DNA of 64,000 nucleotides from Mycobacterium sp. MYCO198283 (lineage in GTDB: Bacteria; Actinomycetota; Actinomycetes; Mycobacteriales; Mycobacteriaceae). Every line of letters starts with the position of its first letter. The first letter of the stretch is position 1. The notes under the pieces are model-generated. The model was not told the DNA's origin and made no database searches. It worked only from the letters and a program-made list of their open reading frames with translations. Below are positions 56,221 to 64,000 of the stretch, piece by piece. A program made the translations under genes and the position numbers. The stretch spans positions 1 through 64,000 of the forward strand of contig NZ_JAJQJI010000011.1 in the NCBI RefSeq assembly GCF_021213805.1. The letters are read 5' to 3'.

Positions 56221-56363
56221 GTGGCCGACGGTAACACCCGCCGTCGGTGACCCAATTACGACAGTTCGTAGGACCCATTCCCCCGGACCCGCTGACGGGG
56301 GATAGGATTTGGACACGTGCGCGTGGGTAATCCCGCCGACGCAACCGCGGTTTGGAGGAGCTC

Positions 56364-58109
56364 TTGACAGCCGAAGCGCCCCCTCTCGGAGGACTCGAGG
56401 CCCGTCGCCCGTTCCCGGCACGGCTCGGCCCCAAGGGCAGCCTGATCTACAAGCTGATCACCACGACCGATCACAAGCTGATCGGCATCATGTATTGCGT
56501 CGCCTGCTTCGCCTTCTTCCTCATCGGCGGCCTGATGGCGCTGTTCATCCGCACCGAGCTGGCCGTCCCGGGCCTGCAGTTCCTGAGCAACGAGCAGTAC
56601 AACCAGCTGTTCACCATGCACGGCACCGTGATGCTGCTGTTCTACGCGACGCCCATCGTGTTCGGCTTCGCGAACCTGGTGCTGCCGCTGCAGATCGGCG
56701 CACCCGATGTCGCCTTCCCGCGGCTGAACGCCTTCTCGTTCTGGCTCTTCCTGTTCGGCGCGCTGATCGCCCTTGCCGGGTTCATCACCCCCGGCGGCGC
56801 GGCGGACTTCGGCTGGACCGCGTACGCGCCGCTGTCGGACGCCATCCACTCGCCCGGCGCCGGCCCCGACCTGTGGATCATGGGCCTGGCCGTCGGTGGC
56901 CTGGGCACCATCCTCGGCGGCGTCAACATGGTGACCACCGTGGTCTGTATGCGCGCGCCCGGCATGACGATGTTCCGGATGCCGATCTTCACCTGGAACA
57001 TCCTGGTGACGTCGATCCTGGTGCTGCTGGCCTTCCCGCTGCTGACCGCCGCGCTGTTCGGGCTGGCCGCCGACCGCCACCTCGGCGCCCATGTCTACGA
57101 CCCGGCCAACGGCGGCGTCCTGCTGTGGCAGCACCTGTTCTGGTTCTTCGGGCACCCCGAGGTGTACATCATCGCGCTGCCGTTCTTCGGCATCGTCACC
57201 GAGGTGTTCCCGGTGTTCAGCCGCAAGCCGATCTTCGGCTACTCGACGCTGATCTACGCCACCATCGCGATCGCCGCGCTGTCGGTGGCGGTGTGGGCAC
57301 ACCACATGTACGCCACCGGTGCGGTGCTGCTGCCGTTCTTCAGCTTCATGACATTCCTGATCGCCGTGCCCACCGGCATCAAGTTCTTCAACTGGATCGG
57401 CACGATGTGGAAGGGACAGTTGACGTTCGAGACGCCGATGCTGTTCGCCGTCGGCTTCCTGCTGACCTTCCTGCTCGGTGGGCTCTCGGGCGTGCTGCTC
57501 GCCAGCCCGCCGCTGGACTTCCACGTCACCGACTCCTACTTCGTGATCGCCCACTTCCACTACGTGCTGTTCGGCACCATCGTGTTCGCGACGTACGCCG
57601 GCATCTACTTCTGGTTCCCGAAGATGACGGGCCGGCTGCTCGACGAGCGGCTGGGCAAGCTGCACTTCTGGCTGACGTTCATCGGCTTCCACACCACGTT
57701 CCTGGTGCAGCACTGGCTGGGCAACGAGGGCATGCCGCGCCGCTACGCCGACTACCTGCCGTCCGACGACTTCATGGCACTGAACATCGTCTCGACGTCG
57801 GGCGCGTTCATCCTCGGGGCGTCCACCATCCCGTTCGTGTGGAACGTGTTCAAGAGCTGGCGGTACGGCGAGCCGGTGACCGTCGACGACCCCTGGGGCT
57901 ACGGCAACTCGCTGGAGTGGGCCACCAGCTGCCCGCCGCCGCGGCACAACTTCACCGAGCTGCCCCGCATCCGCTCCGAGCGGCCCGCGTTCGAGCTGCA
58001 CTACCCGCACATGGTCGAACGCATGCGCGCCGAGGCGCACATCGGCAAGCACGCCACCGTGGGCGAGTCGTCGGACGGCATGGGCCCGCGGACGGAGCCC
58101 GATCGCTGA
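56364..58109 (+). CDS. ctaD: Cytochrome c oxidase (aa3) subunit I
   Basis: A 581-residue, 12-helix heme-copper oxidase subunit I. Ligands and channels seen: FTMHGTVMLLF with the low-spin heme a His, WFFGHPEVYIIALP (CuB His and cross-linked Tyr), VWAHHMYATG (two CuB His), VIAHFHYVLFG (heme a3 and a His). It is the catalytic core of the aerobic terminal oxidase. TTG 56364 directly follows ggaggagctc; an in-frame TTG at 56352 is inside this ribosome binding site, so 56364 is the start (LTAEAPPLGGLEARRPFPAR). Confidence 0.96.
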   Translation: MTAEAPPLGGLEARRPFPARLGPKGSLIYKLITTTDHKLIGIMYCVACFAFFLIGGLMALFIRTELAVPGLQFLSNEQYNQLFTMHGTVMLLFYATPIVFGFANLVLPLQIGAPDVAFPRLNAFSFWLFLFGALIALAGFITPGGAADFGWTAYAPLSDAIHSPGAGPDLWIMGLAVGGLGTILGGVNMVTTVVCMRAPGMTMFRMPIFTWNILVTSILVLLAFPLLTAALFGLAADRHLGAHVYDPANGGVLLWQHLFWFFGHPEVYIIALPFFGIVTEVFPVFSRKPIFGYSTLIYATIAIAALSVAVWAHHMYATGAVLLPFFSFMTFLIAVPTGIKFFNWIGTMWKGQLTFETPMLFAVGFLLTFLLGGLSGVLLASPPLDFHVTDSYFVIAHFHYVLFGTIVFATYAGIYFWFPKMTGRLLDERLGKLHFWLTFIGFHTTFLVQHWLGNEGMPRRYADYLPSDDFMALNIVSTSGAFILGASTIPFVWNVFKSWRYGEPVTVDDPWGYGNSLEWATSCPPPRHNFTELPRIRSERPAFELHYPHMVERMRAEAHIGKHATVGESSDGMGPRTEPDR

Positions 58110-58113
58110 TCGC

Positions 58114-59340
58114 GTGCCCGCCGCGAAGGTCTCGGTCCTCATCACCGTCACGGGGGTCGACCAGCCAGGCGTGACCTCGGCGCTGTTCGAGGTGCTGTCC
58201 CGCCACCGGGTGGAACTGCTGAACGTCGAACAGGTCGTCGTCCGCAACCGGTTGACGCTGGGCGTGCTGGTCGCCTGCGATCCGGCGGCCGCCACCGGGT
58301 CGCTGCGACGCGACGTCGAGGCCGCGATCCACGGGGTCGGCCTGCAGGTGTCGATCGAGCCGTTCGGTGACACGCCGATCATCCGAGTGCCGTCGACGCA
58401 CACCATCGTGGTGCTGGGCCGGCCGGTGACGGCCTCGGCGTTCTCGGCGCTGTCGCGGGAGCTGGCGAAGCTGGGCGTCAACATCGACTTCATCCGTGGG
58501 ATCTCGGACTATCCGGTGACCGGACTCGAGCTCGGGGTGTCGGCGCCGGCGGAGGCCGAGACGTCGATGGCCACGGCGCTGGCCGCGGTGGCCACCGAGG
58601 AGCGGGTCGACCTGGCGGTCGAGCGGTACAGCCTGGCGCGGCGCGCCAAACGGCTCATCGTGTTCGACGTGGACTCGACGCTGATCCAGGGCGAGGTCAT
58701 CGAGATGCTGGCTCACCGGGTCGGTGCGGGGGACGAGGTCGCCGCCATCACCGAGGCGGCGATGCGCGGCGAACTCGACTTCGCCGAGTCGCTGCGGCAA
58801 CGGGTGGCGACGCTGGCGGGGCTGCCGGCCACGGTGCTCGACGAGGTCGCCGAAGAGCTCGAGCTGACGCCCGGGGCGCGGACCACCCTGCGCACGCTGC
58901 GGCGCCTCGGCTTCCAGTGCGGCGTGGTGTCCGGCGGGTTCCGGCAGGTGATCGAGCCGCTGGCGCGCGAGCTGATGCTCGACTTCGTCGCGGCCAACGA
59001 GCTGGAGATCGTCGACGGCAGGTTGACCGGCCGGGTCGTCGGGCAGATCGTCGACCGTCCCGGAAAAGCCAAGGCGCTGCGGGACTTCGCGCACCGGGCC
59101 GGGGTGCCGATGGAGCAGACGGTGGCCGTCGGCGACGGTGCCAACGACATCGACATGCTGACCGCCGCGGGCCTGGGCGTGGCCTTCAACGCCAAGCCCG
59201 CGCTGCGGGAGGTGGCCGACGCGTCGCTGAGTCACCCATACCTGGACACCGTGCTGTTCATCCTCGGGGTCACCCGCGCCGAGATCGAGGCGGCCGACGC
59301 CAGCGACGGCACCTACCGGCGCGTCGACATCCCCGACTGA
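58114..59340 (+). CDS. serB2: Phosphoserine phosphatase SerB2
   Basis: A 408-residue enzyme with two N-terminal ACT domains (about 1-165; VSVLITVTGVDQPGVTSALF is the first) and a HAD phosphatase domain: catalytic FDVDSTLIQGEVIEML, motif II VVSGGFRQVI, and metal loop AVGDGANDIDML. It dephosphorylates phosphoserine, the last step of serine synthesis; ACT domains give serine feedback. GTG 58114 lies 4 bp after the ctaD stop. Length equals Rv3042c. Confidence 0.94.
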   Translation: MPAAKVSVLITVTGVDQPGVTSALFEVLSRHRVELLNVEQVVVRNRLTLGVLVACDPAAATGSLRRDVEAAIHGVGLQVSIEPFGDTPIIRVPSTHTIVVLGRPVTASAFSALSRELAKLGVNIDFIRGISDYPVTGLELGVSAPAEAETSMATALAAVATEERVDLAVERYSLARRAKRLIVFDVDSTLIQGEVIEMLAHRVGAGDEVAAITEAAMRGELDFAESLRQRVATLAGLPATVLDEVAEELELTPGARTTLRTLRRLGFQCGVVSGGFRQVIEPLARELMLDFVAANELEIVDGRLTGRVVGQIVDRPGKAKALRDFAHRAGVPMEQTVAVGDGANDIDMLTAAGLGVAFNAKPALREVADASLSHPYLDTVLFILGVTRAEIEAADASDGTYRRVDIPD

Positions 59341-59347
59341 GCGCCCG

Positions 59348-60790
59348 TCAGACCACCAGGGTGCGGCCCTGCGGCCCACACGATCCGGTGACGGTGCGCC
59401 AGGCGTGCGCGAGCAGTTCGACCGCCTCGGTCAGCTGCGGTTCGGGCAGCGTGTAGGGCACCCGGATGAAGCGTTCGAGGGTGCCGTCCACGCCGAACCG
59501 TGGGCCCGGCGGGATCTCCAGGCCGAGCCGTGACGCCGCCGCCGAGAGCGCCGAGCTGTTCGGCGCGGGCAGCCGCAACCACAGCGACATGCCGCCCGTC
59601 ACCCCGCCGGCGACCGGCCGCCACTGCGGGAGGTGGGTCGCCAGCAGCGACAGCAGCAGATCGCGGCGCCGGCGCAGCAGGGCGCGACGGTCGGGCAGCA
59701 CGTCGTCGGCGACGGCCAGCAGCCGCGCGGCGGCCAGCTGCTCGACGATCGGCGTGCCCATGTCCACCGACGGGCGCAGCGCCGCGAGGGTGGCGACGGT
59801 GCTGCGCTCACCGCGGATCCAGCCGATCCGCAGACCGCCCCAGAACGATTTCGACATCGACCCGACGGTGAGCATCAGGTCGTGGCGACGCCCGGCCGCG
59901 GCGACGGGCGCCGGCACCGGATCGGTGAGCCACATGTCGGTCATCGTCTCGTCGACGACGGTGGGCGTGCGGGTGGCGGCCACGATCTCGCCGAGGCGCT
60001 CGCGGTCCGGCGCGGGCATCGTCACGCCGGTGGGGTTCTGGTTGTCGGGAATCAGGTAGGCCAGTGCGGGCGCGACCTGCCGGATCGTGGCATACATGGC
60101 GTCCAGATCCCACCCGTCGTCAGTCATGGGCACCGGCACCGCCCGGGCGCCCGACGCGGCGATCGCCGCGAGCGCGCCGTGGTAGGTCGGCTGCTCGACG
60201 AGCACCTGGTCACCGGGCGTCGTGTACATGCGGACGATCAGCCCGATGGCCTGCAGGGCGCCGGTCGTCACCAGCACCTCGTCGGGATCGGTCGGCAGCC
60301 CGCGCGCGTCGTAGCGACGGGCGATCGCCTCCCGCAGCACCGGGACGCCGGCCAGCTCGTGTCCGGGACCGTCAAGGTGGGCAGGGAGCGCGCGCAGCGC
60401 GTCGGCGAACGCCTCGGCCACCGCGGGGGAGGCGGACATGGCCGCCGCGGCGAGGTTCACCGTCGCGGGTGCGGCGGGCGCGGCGGGTGCCGGGCCGACC
60501 GGCAGCATCGTGGTGCTCCGCGCGCCGCGGCGGGCGTGGAGATAGCCCTCGTCGCGCAGCTGCGCATACGCGGCGGTGACGGTGGTGCGCGACACCCGCA
60601 GGCCGTCGGCGAGCGCCCGTTCGCTGGGCAGCCGGGCGCCCACCGGAATCCGGCCGTCGACGATCAGCAGCCGCAGGGCGTCGGCGAGCCCGCGGTACAC
60701 CGGGCCGGCGGCCGCCGCCGTCCGCCAGTTGCCCAACGCGCGAACCAAGGTGTCCACTTCGACGTGCCGGATGTCCAGATAGCTCGTCAT
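59348..60790 (-). CDS. MocR-type GntR/aminotransferase regulator
   Basis: A 480-residue MocR regulator. The N-terminal wHTH (about 30-100) has YRGLADALRLLIVDGRIPVG, LPSERALADGLRVSRTTVTA, the GntR signature. The rest is a fold-type I aminotransferase domain with YLIPDNQNPTGV and the PLP-binding lysine in TVGSMSKSFWGGLRIGW. Such regulators use PLP as sensor. It is divergent from a small protein and a YczE-like membrane protein, the common YczR-YczE arrangement. ATG 60790. Confidence 0.9.
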   Translation of the reverse strand: MTSYLDIRHVEVDTLVRALGNWRTAAAAGPVYRGLADALRLLIVDGRIPVGARLPSERALADGLRVSRTTVTAAYAQLRDEGYLHARRGARSTTMLPVGPAPAAPAAPATVNLAAAAMSASPAVAEAFADALRALPAHLDGPGHELAGVPVLREAIARRYDARGLPTDPDEVLVTTGALQAIGLIVRMYTTPGDQVLVEQPTYHGALAAIAASGARAVPVPMTDDGWDLDAMYATIRQVAPALAYLIPDNQNPTGVTMPAPDRERLGEIVAATRTPTVVDETMTDMWLTDPVPAPVAAAGRRHDLMLTVGSMSKSFWGGLRIGWIRGERSTVATLAALRPSVDMGTPIVEQLAAARLLAVADDVLPDRRALLRRRRDLLLSLLATHLPQWRPVAGGVTGGMSLWLRLPAPNSSALSAAASRLGLEIPPGPRFGVDGTLERFIRVPYTLPEPQLTEAVELLAHAWRTVTGSCGPQGRTLVV

Positions 60791-60808
60791 TGCCGGCCAG
60801 TCTGCGCC

Positions 60809-60871
60809 AACTGGCTATTGATGGCAAGGCCACATGCGGGAACGATGAGACCATGAACTACAACTGGCTAT
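60809..60871. promoter_or_regulatory. Direct repeat in the MocR divergent region
   Basis: The 11-bp word caactggctat occurs at 60809-60819 and 60861-60871, starts 52 bp apart (about five helical turns). MocR regulators such as GabR bind direct repeats. The second copy lies at the beginning of the small gene. Confidence 0.45.
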
Positions 60872-60999
60872 CTCGCATCCGCGGGCTGATGTCCAGCGCC
60901 GGCTCGGCGTTCTTCGACGACTTCGACGCCGACGCGGACGGCCGCCGCGTCCGCAGCGAACTCGACGCCATCCGGGCGCGGTTCCCGGACCACGCGTGA
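60853..60999 (+). CDS. 48-aa protein between MocR and YczE-like gene
   Basis: A 48-residue protein beginning MNYNWLSRIRGLMSSAGSAF and acidic in the middle (DDFDADADG). It carries an amphipathic N-terminal helix and no membrane span. Its TGA overlaps the GTG of the YczE-like gene (GTGA), strongly suggesting that it is translated. Function unknown; probably a partner of the YczE-like protein. Confidence 0.6.
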   Translation: MNYNWLSRIRGLMSSAGSAFFDDFDADADGRRVRSELDAIRARFPDHA

Positions 61000-61718
61000 G
61001 GCGGGCCGCTGGGCGGGGGTCGGCGCTGCTCGTCGGCCTCGTCGGCTACGGCGTCTCCATGGCGATGATGGTCGAGGCCGGTCTCGGCCTCGACCCGTGG
61101 GACGTCTTGCACCAGGGGCTGGCGCTGCGGACGCCCATGTCCATCGGCGTGGCGTCGGCCGTCGTCGGCGTGGCGGTGCTGCTGGCCTGGATCCCCCTGC
61201 GCAACCGGCCCGGCGTCGGAACCGTGGCGAACGTCGTCGTCATCGCGGTGACCGTCGACGCCGCGCTCTGGCTGCTGCCGACGCCGACGGGGCTGCCGCT
61301 GCGCAGCGCCGTGATGGTCGGCGGGGTGGTCCTGAACGCGGCGTCGACGGTGCTCTACGTGGGCGCCGGGCTCGGACCCGGGCCGCGCGACGGGCTGATG
61401 ACGGGTCTGGTCCGGCGGACCGGCTGGTCGGTGCGCGTGGTGCGCACTGGCATCGAGGTCGCGGTGCTCACCGCCGGATGGCTTTTGGGCGGCACCGTGG
61501 GGATCGGCACCGTGGTGTACGCGCTCGGCATCGGCCCGCTGGTGCAGCTGTTCATCCGGCTGACGCCGCGGCGCTGGCTCGCCGCAAGCGGCTGGGCGAC
61601 CGTGTCCCGGGGCGCCCGCGCCCGGCGTCGCCGACGGCGGGCGGCGCCTGACCCGGTGGCTACGATGAGCGGGTGCCCGCAACCGGCGACGACGACGCAC
61701 CAGACCCCGACCTGCTGA
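60996..61718 (+). CDS. YczE/YitT-like membrane protein
   Basis: A 240-residue protein with about five helices starting ALLVGLVGYGVSMAMMVEAG, followed by GLDPWDVLHQGLALRTPMSI, the DPWDVL hallmark of the YczE family, and a second ATVLYVGAG-type repeat (STVLYVGAGLGPGPRDGLMT). YczE proteins are almost always encoded with a MocR regulator, as here. Transport role suspected (amino acid or vitamin-like substrate). The last 46 bp overlap the ABC ATPase gene. Confidence 0.82.
   Translation: MRRAAGRGSALLVGLVGYGVSMAMMVEAGLGLDPWDVLHQGLALRTPMSIGVASAVVGVAVLLAWIPLRNRPGVGTVANVVVIAVTVDAALWLLPTPTGLPLRSAVMVGGVVLNAASTVLYVGAGLGPGPRDGLMTGLVRRTGWSVRVVRTGIEVAVLTAGWLLGGTVGIGTVVYALGIGPLVQLFIRLTPRRWLAASGWATVSRGARARRRRRRAAPDPVATMSGCPQPATTTHQTPTC
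61661..61666 (+). promoter_or_regulatory. Candidate -10 element (tacgat) of leaderless ABC ATPase gene
   Basis: The TANNNT hexamer lies six bases before GTG 61673, within the end of the YczE-like gene. Confidence 0.5.
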
Positions 61719-62518
61719 TCGACTTCCGCAACGTGTCGCTGCGCCGCGGCGGTCGGGTGCTGGTGGGGCCGGTGTCGTGGCAGGTCGAGCTGGACGAACG
61801 ATGGGTGGTGATCGGCCCCAACGGCGCCGGCAAGACATCGCTGCTGCGGATCGCGGCCGCCATGGAGCACCCGTCGTCGGGCCGGGCGTACGTGCTGGGC
61901 GAACGGCTGGGCCGGGTCGACATGTCGGAACTCCGCAGCCGGGTCGGCCTGTCCAGTTCGGCGCTCTCGCAGCGCATCCCGGACAACGAGGTGGTCCGCG
62001 ACCTGGTGGTGTCCGCCGGCTACGCGGTGCTCGGGCGGTGGCGCGAACGCTACGAGGACGTCGACTACCACCGGGCCGTCGACATGCTGGAGAGCGTCGG
62101 GGCCGAGCACCTGGCCGAGCGCGTCTACGGCACGCTGTCCGAGGGCGAACGCAAGCGGGTGCTGATCGCCCGGTCGCTGATGACCGATCCCGAACTGCTG
62201 CTGCTCGACGAGCCCGCCGCCGGGCTGGACCTCGGGGGCCGCGAGGAGCTGGTGGCGCGGCTCGCCGATCTGGCCGCCGATCCCGACGCCCCGGCCATGG
62301 TGCTCGTCACCCACCACGTCGAGGAGATCCCGCCAGGCTTCAGCCATGCGCTGGTGCTCAGCGAGGGCACGGTCGTCGCGGCCGGGCTGCTGCCCGACGT
62401 GCTGACGGCCGACAACCTGTCGCAGGCGTTCGGGCAGAACATCGCGCTGGACGTCATCGACGGGCGGTACTTCGCGCGGCGGGCGCGCGCCCGGGCCGCA
62501 CACCGGAGGCGGGCATGA
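61673..62518 (+). CDS. ABC transporter ATP-binding protein (Rv3041c-like)
   Basis: A 281-residue single ABC domain. Walker A is GPNGAGKTSLLRI; the signature is LSEGERKRVLIARSL (E in place of the usual second Gly, as in some iron-siderophore-type ATPases); Walker B is LLLLDEPAAGLDLGG; switch His in VTHHVEEIPPGF. No permease is adjacent, and the family is widely kept as an orphan in mycobacteria. GTG 61673; stop overlaps the NUDIX start (ATGA). Confidence 0.9.
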   Translation: MPATGDDDAPDPDLLIDFRNVSLRRGGRVLVGPVSWQVELDERWVVIGPNGAGKTSLLRIAAAMEHPSSGRAYVLGERLGRVDMSELRSRVGLSSSALSQRIPDNEVVRDLVVSAGYAVLGRWRERYEDVDYHRAVDMLESVGAEHLAERVYGTLSEGERKRVLIARSLMTDPELLLLDEPAAGLDLGGREELVARLADLAADPDAPAMVLVTHHVEEIPPGFSHALVLSEGTVVAAGLLPDVLTADNLSQAFGQNIALDVIDGRYFARRARARAAHRRRA

Positions 62519-63384
62519 GCGACGACGACGAACCGCTGCCGACCCGGCCGGCGGCCACGGTGATGCTCATCCGGTCCGCGGCAGGGACCCGGAAGAACAT
62601 CGAGGTGTTCCTGATGCGCCGCCACGCGGCGATGGAGTTCGTCGCCGGCGTCATGGTGTTCCCCGGTGGCGGGGTCGACGACCGCGACCGGGACGCCGGC
62701 GTCGCCTGGGCGGGGCCCGAACCGGCCTGGTGGGCCGAGCGGTTCGGCGTCGACGTCGACCTCGCGGGGGCGCTGGTGTGCGCCGCCGCCCGCGAGACGT
62801 TCGAGGAGTCCGGTGTGCTGTTCGCCGGATCGCCCGACGATCCGGACGGCATCGTCGACGACGCCTCGAAATACGCCGCCGAACGCGCGGCGCTGGCCGA
62901 CCGATCGCTGTCGTTCGGCGAATTCCTGCGGCGGGAGAACCTGGTGCTGCGGGCCGACCTGCTGCGGCCGTGGGCGAACTGGGTGACGCCCAAGGAGGAG
63001 CGCACCCGCCGCTACGACACCTACTTCTTCGTCGCGGCGCTGCTCGAGGGCCAGCGCGCCGACGGCGAGAACACCGAGACCGACCAGGCGGGCTGGGTGA
63101 CGCCGGAGGCCGCGCTCGACGACTTCGCCGCCGGCCGGTCGTTCCTGTTGCCGCCGACCTGGACCCAGCTCGACTCGCTCGCCGGCCACACCGTCGCCGA
63201 GGTGCTCGCCGTCGAACGGCACATCGTGCCCGTCGAACCGCACCTGGCCGCGGACGCGGTGACCGGAAACTGGGAGATCGAGTTCTTCGACAGCGAGCGC
63301 TACAACGCGGCCCGCAACCGCCGCGCACCGCAGGGCTACGGCGACGCGGGCGGACCCGCGAGCACGGGAGCCGCCGCGCGGTGA
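62515..63384 (+). CDS. NUDIX hydrolase (Rv3040c-like)
   Basis: A 289-residue NUDIX-fold protein. It begins with MSDDDEPLPTRPAATVMLIR and LMRRHAAMEFVAGVMVFPGG, then the NUDIX box remnant CAAARETFEESGVLF (REx2EExG). The size and the long C-terminal part place it in the NUDT19/RppH-unrelated acyl-CoA-type subgroup; CoA-like substrates are possible given the adjacent echA17. Both ends overlap neighbours by 4 bp. Confidence 0.87.
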   Translation: MSDDDEPLPTRPAATVMLIRSAAGTRKNIEVFLMRRHAAMEFVAGVMVFPGGGVDDRDRDAGVAWAGPEPAWWAERFGVDVDLAGALVCAAARETFEESGVLFAGSPDDPDGIVDDASKYAAERAALADRSLSFGEFLRRENLVLRADLLRPWANWVTPKEERTRRYDTYFFVAALLEGQRADGENTETDQAGWVTPEAALDDFAAGRSFLLPPTWTQLDSLAGHTVAEVLAVERHIVPVEPHLAADAVTGNWEIEFFDSERYNAARNRRAPQGYGDAGGPASTGAAAR

Positions 63385-64000
63385 CCGAGTTCGTCTCCGT
63401 CCACGTCGCCGACGACCGGCCCGGCGTGGCCACCGTGCTGCTGCACCGACCGCCCCGCAACACCCTCACCCGCCAGGTGTACCGCGAACTCGCGGAGGTC
63501 GCCGCCGAGGTGAGCCGCCGCGAGGACATCGACGCCGTCGTGCTGTTCGGCGGCCACGAGGTGTTCTGCGCCGGTGACGACCTCGACGAGCTGCGCACCC
63601 TGTCGGTCGACGAGGCCGCCGCCGGCGCGGCGCTGCGCGAACGGGCCCTGGCGGCGGTCGCCGCGATCGCCCAGCCGACCGTCGCCGCGGTCACCGGATA
63701 CGCGCTCGGCGCCGGCCTGGGGGTGGCGTTGGCCGCCGACTGGCGCGTGTGCGGCGACAACGTCCGGGTCGGCAGCACCGAGATCCTCGCAGGCCTGGTG
63801 CCCACGGGTGGCACCAGCCGGCGGCTGACGGCCGCCGTCGGTGCGGCCGCCGCCAAGGACCTGGTGCTGTCCGGCCGGTTTCTCGACGGCCCCGAAGCGC
63901 TGCGGCTGGGGCTGATCGACGAGATGGTGGCGCCCGACGGCGTGTTCGACGCCGCCGCCGAGCGCGCCGCGCGGTTCGTCGGGCTGCCCCGGCGCAGTGT
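63381..64000 (+). CDS. echA17: Enoyl-CoA hydratase/isomerase EchA17, truncated by window end
   Basis: The first about 206 residues of a crotonase. The oxyanion-hole segments are FCAGDDLDEL (N-terminal) and AVTGYALGAGLGVALAADWR; LAGLVPTGGTSRRLTAAVGA completes the core. It hydrates enoyl-CoA in beta-oxidation. GTG 63381 overlaps the NUDIX stop (GTGA), so ABC ATPase, NUDIX and echA17 are one operon, as in Rv3041c-Rv3039c. The 3' end lies outside. Confidence 0.9.
   Translation, partial: MTEFVSVHVADDRPGVATVLLHRPPRNTLTRQVYRELAEVAAEVSRREDIDAVVLFGGHEVFCAGDDLDELRTLSVDEAAAGAALRERALAAVAAIAQPTVAAVTGYALGAGLGVALAADWRVCGDNVRVGSTEILAGLVPTGGTSRRLTAAVGAAAAKDLVLSGRFLDGPEALRLGLIDEMVAPDGVFDAAAERAARFVGLPRRS

Noticed and set aside
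56256..58493. A 745-codon minus-strand frame
   Set aside because: It is opposite ctaD and serB2; Gln/Arg/His-rich composition marks it as a shadow of membrane-protein codons.

Overview
The window is high-GC mycobacterial chromosome, most likely from an environmental Mycolicibacterium-type species. Gene order matches, from memory, several Mycobacterium tuberculosis H37Rv blocks: the mbt-2 mycobactin locus (Rv1344-Rv1347c), crcB-crcB-pgmA (Rv3070-Rv3068c), the GGDEF-EAL/MoeY pair (Rv1354c-Rv1355c) and a long block equivalent to Rv3059 down to Rv3039c (cyp136, dinB2, nrdHIE, nrdF, adhC, fecB, ctaD, serB2, a lone ABC ATPase, NUDIX, echA17). ATGA/GTGA start-stop overlaps, GTG/TTG starts and leaderless starts 6-8 nt after a TANNNT -10 hexamer also fit a mycobacterium. 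No database search was possible, so all family names come from reading the translations.

Layout. 1-1860 is accessory in look: an AT-richer gene with a C-terminal HEPN-like RxxxxH motif, a short truncated-looking reading frame and a recombinase-type helix-turn-helix fragment. 1844-7370 holds small metabolic and membrane genes, including a TetR regulator facing a DUF1772/DUF4267 pair across a 23-bp palindrome. 7422-11018 is the mycobactin acylation locus mbtK / mbtN-mbtM-mbtL, with an IdeR iron box covering the mbtL promoter. 11036-14704 carries the two fluoride channel subunits, phosphoglucomutase and an MFS exporter; tRNA-Ala(GGC) follows.

14831-25597 mixes a PASTA-like secreted protein, a UvrA-like ABC protein, an SDR, a DUF899 protein, a PAS-ANTAR regulator, an F420-type oxidoreductase, a kinase, a PAS protein and two tandem TetR regulators resembling gamma-butyrolactone receptors. 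25604-31872 is a compact group: c-di-GMP enzyme (dcpA type), a cytochrome P450 translationally coupled to a ThiF-nitroreductase fusion (moeY type), and a convergent acyltransferase-like gene. It is my best candidate for an undescribed small-molecule system.

32255-38308 contains ybdD and a cstA gene broken by an in-frame TAG, a membrane-anchored molybdopterin oxidoreductase, an SDR and an aminoglycoside-phosphotransferase-like gene. At 38337-38479 lies what looks like a leucine/valine attenuator (leaderless 15-codon leader peptide plus two mutually exclusive hairpins) in front of a stand-alone LeuA allosteric-domain protein. 39021-45611 covers cyp136 with its TetR and SDR, then a TetR-dinB2-AAA ATPase operon and an FMN reductase.

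45612-53888 is the class Ib ribonucleotide reductase region. nrdH-nrdI-nrdE and nrdF are separated by three unrelated genes but share the same pair of NrdR boxes at identical 27-bp spacing, and nrdE is interrupted by a 408-residue intein placed directly before its catalytic cysteine. 53926-64000 continues with adhC, fecB, ctaD, serB2, a MocR regulator facing a small protein and a YczE-like membrane protein, then ABC ATPase, NUDIX hydrolase and the start of an enoyl-CoA hydratase.
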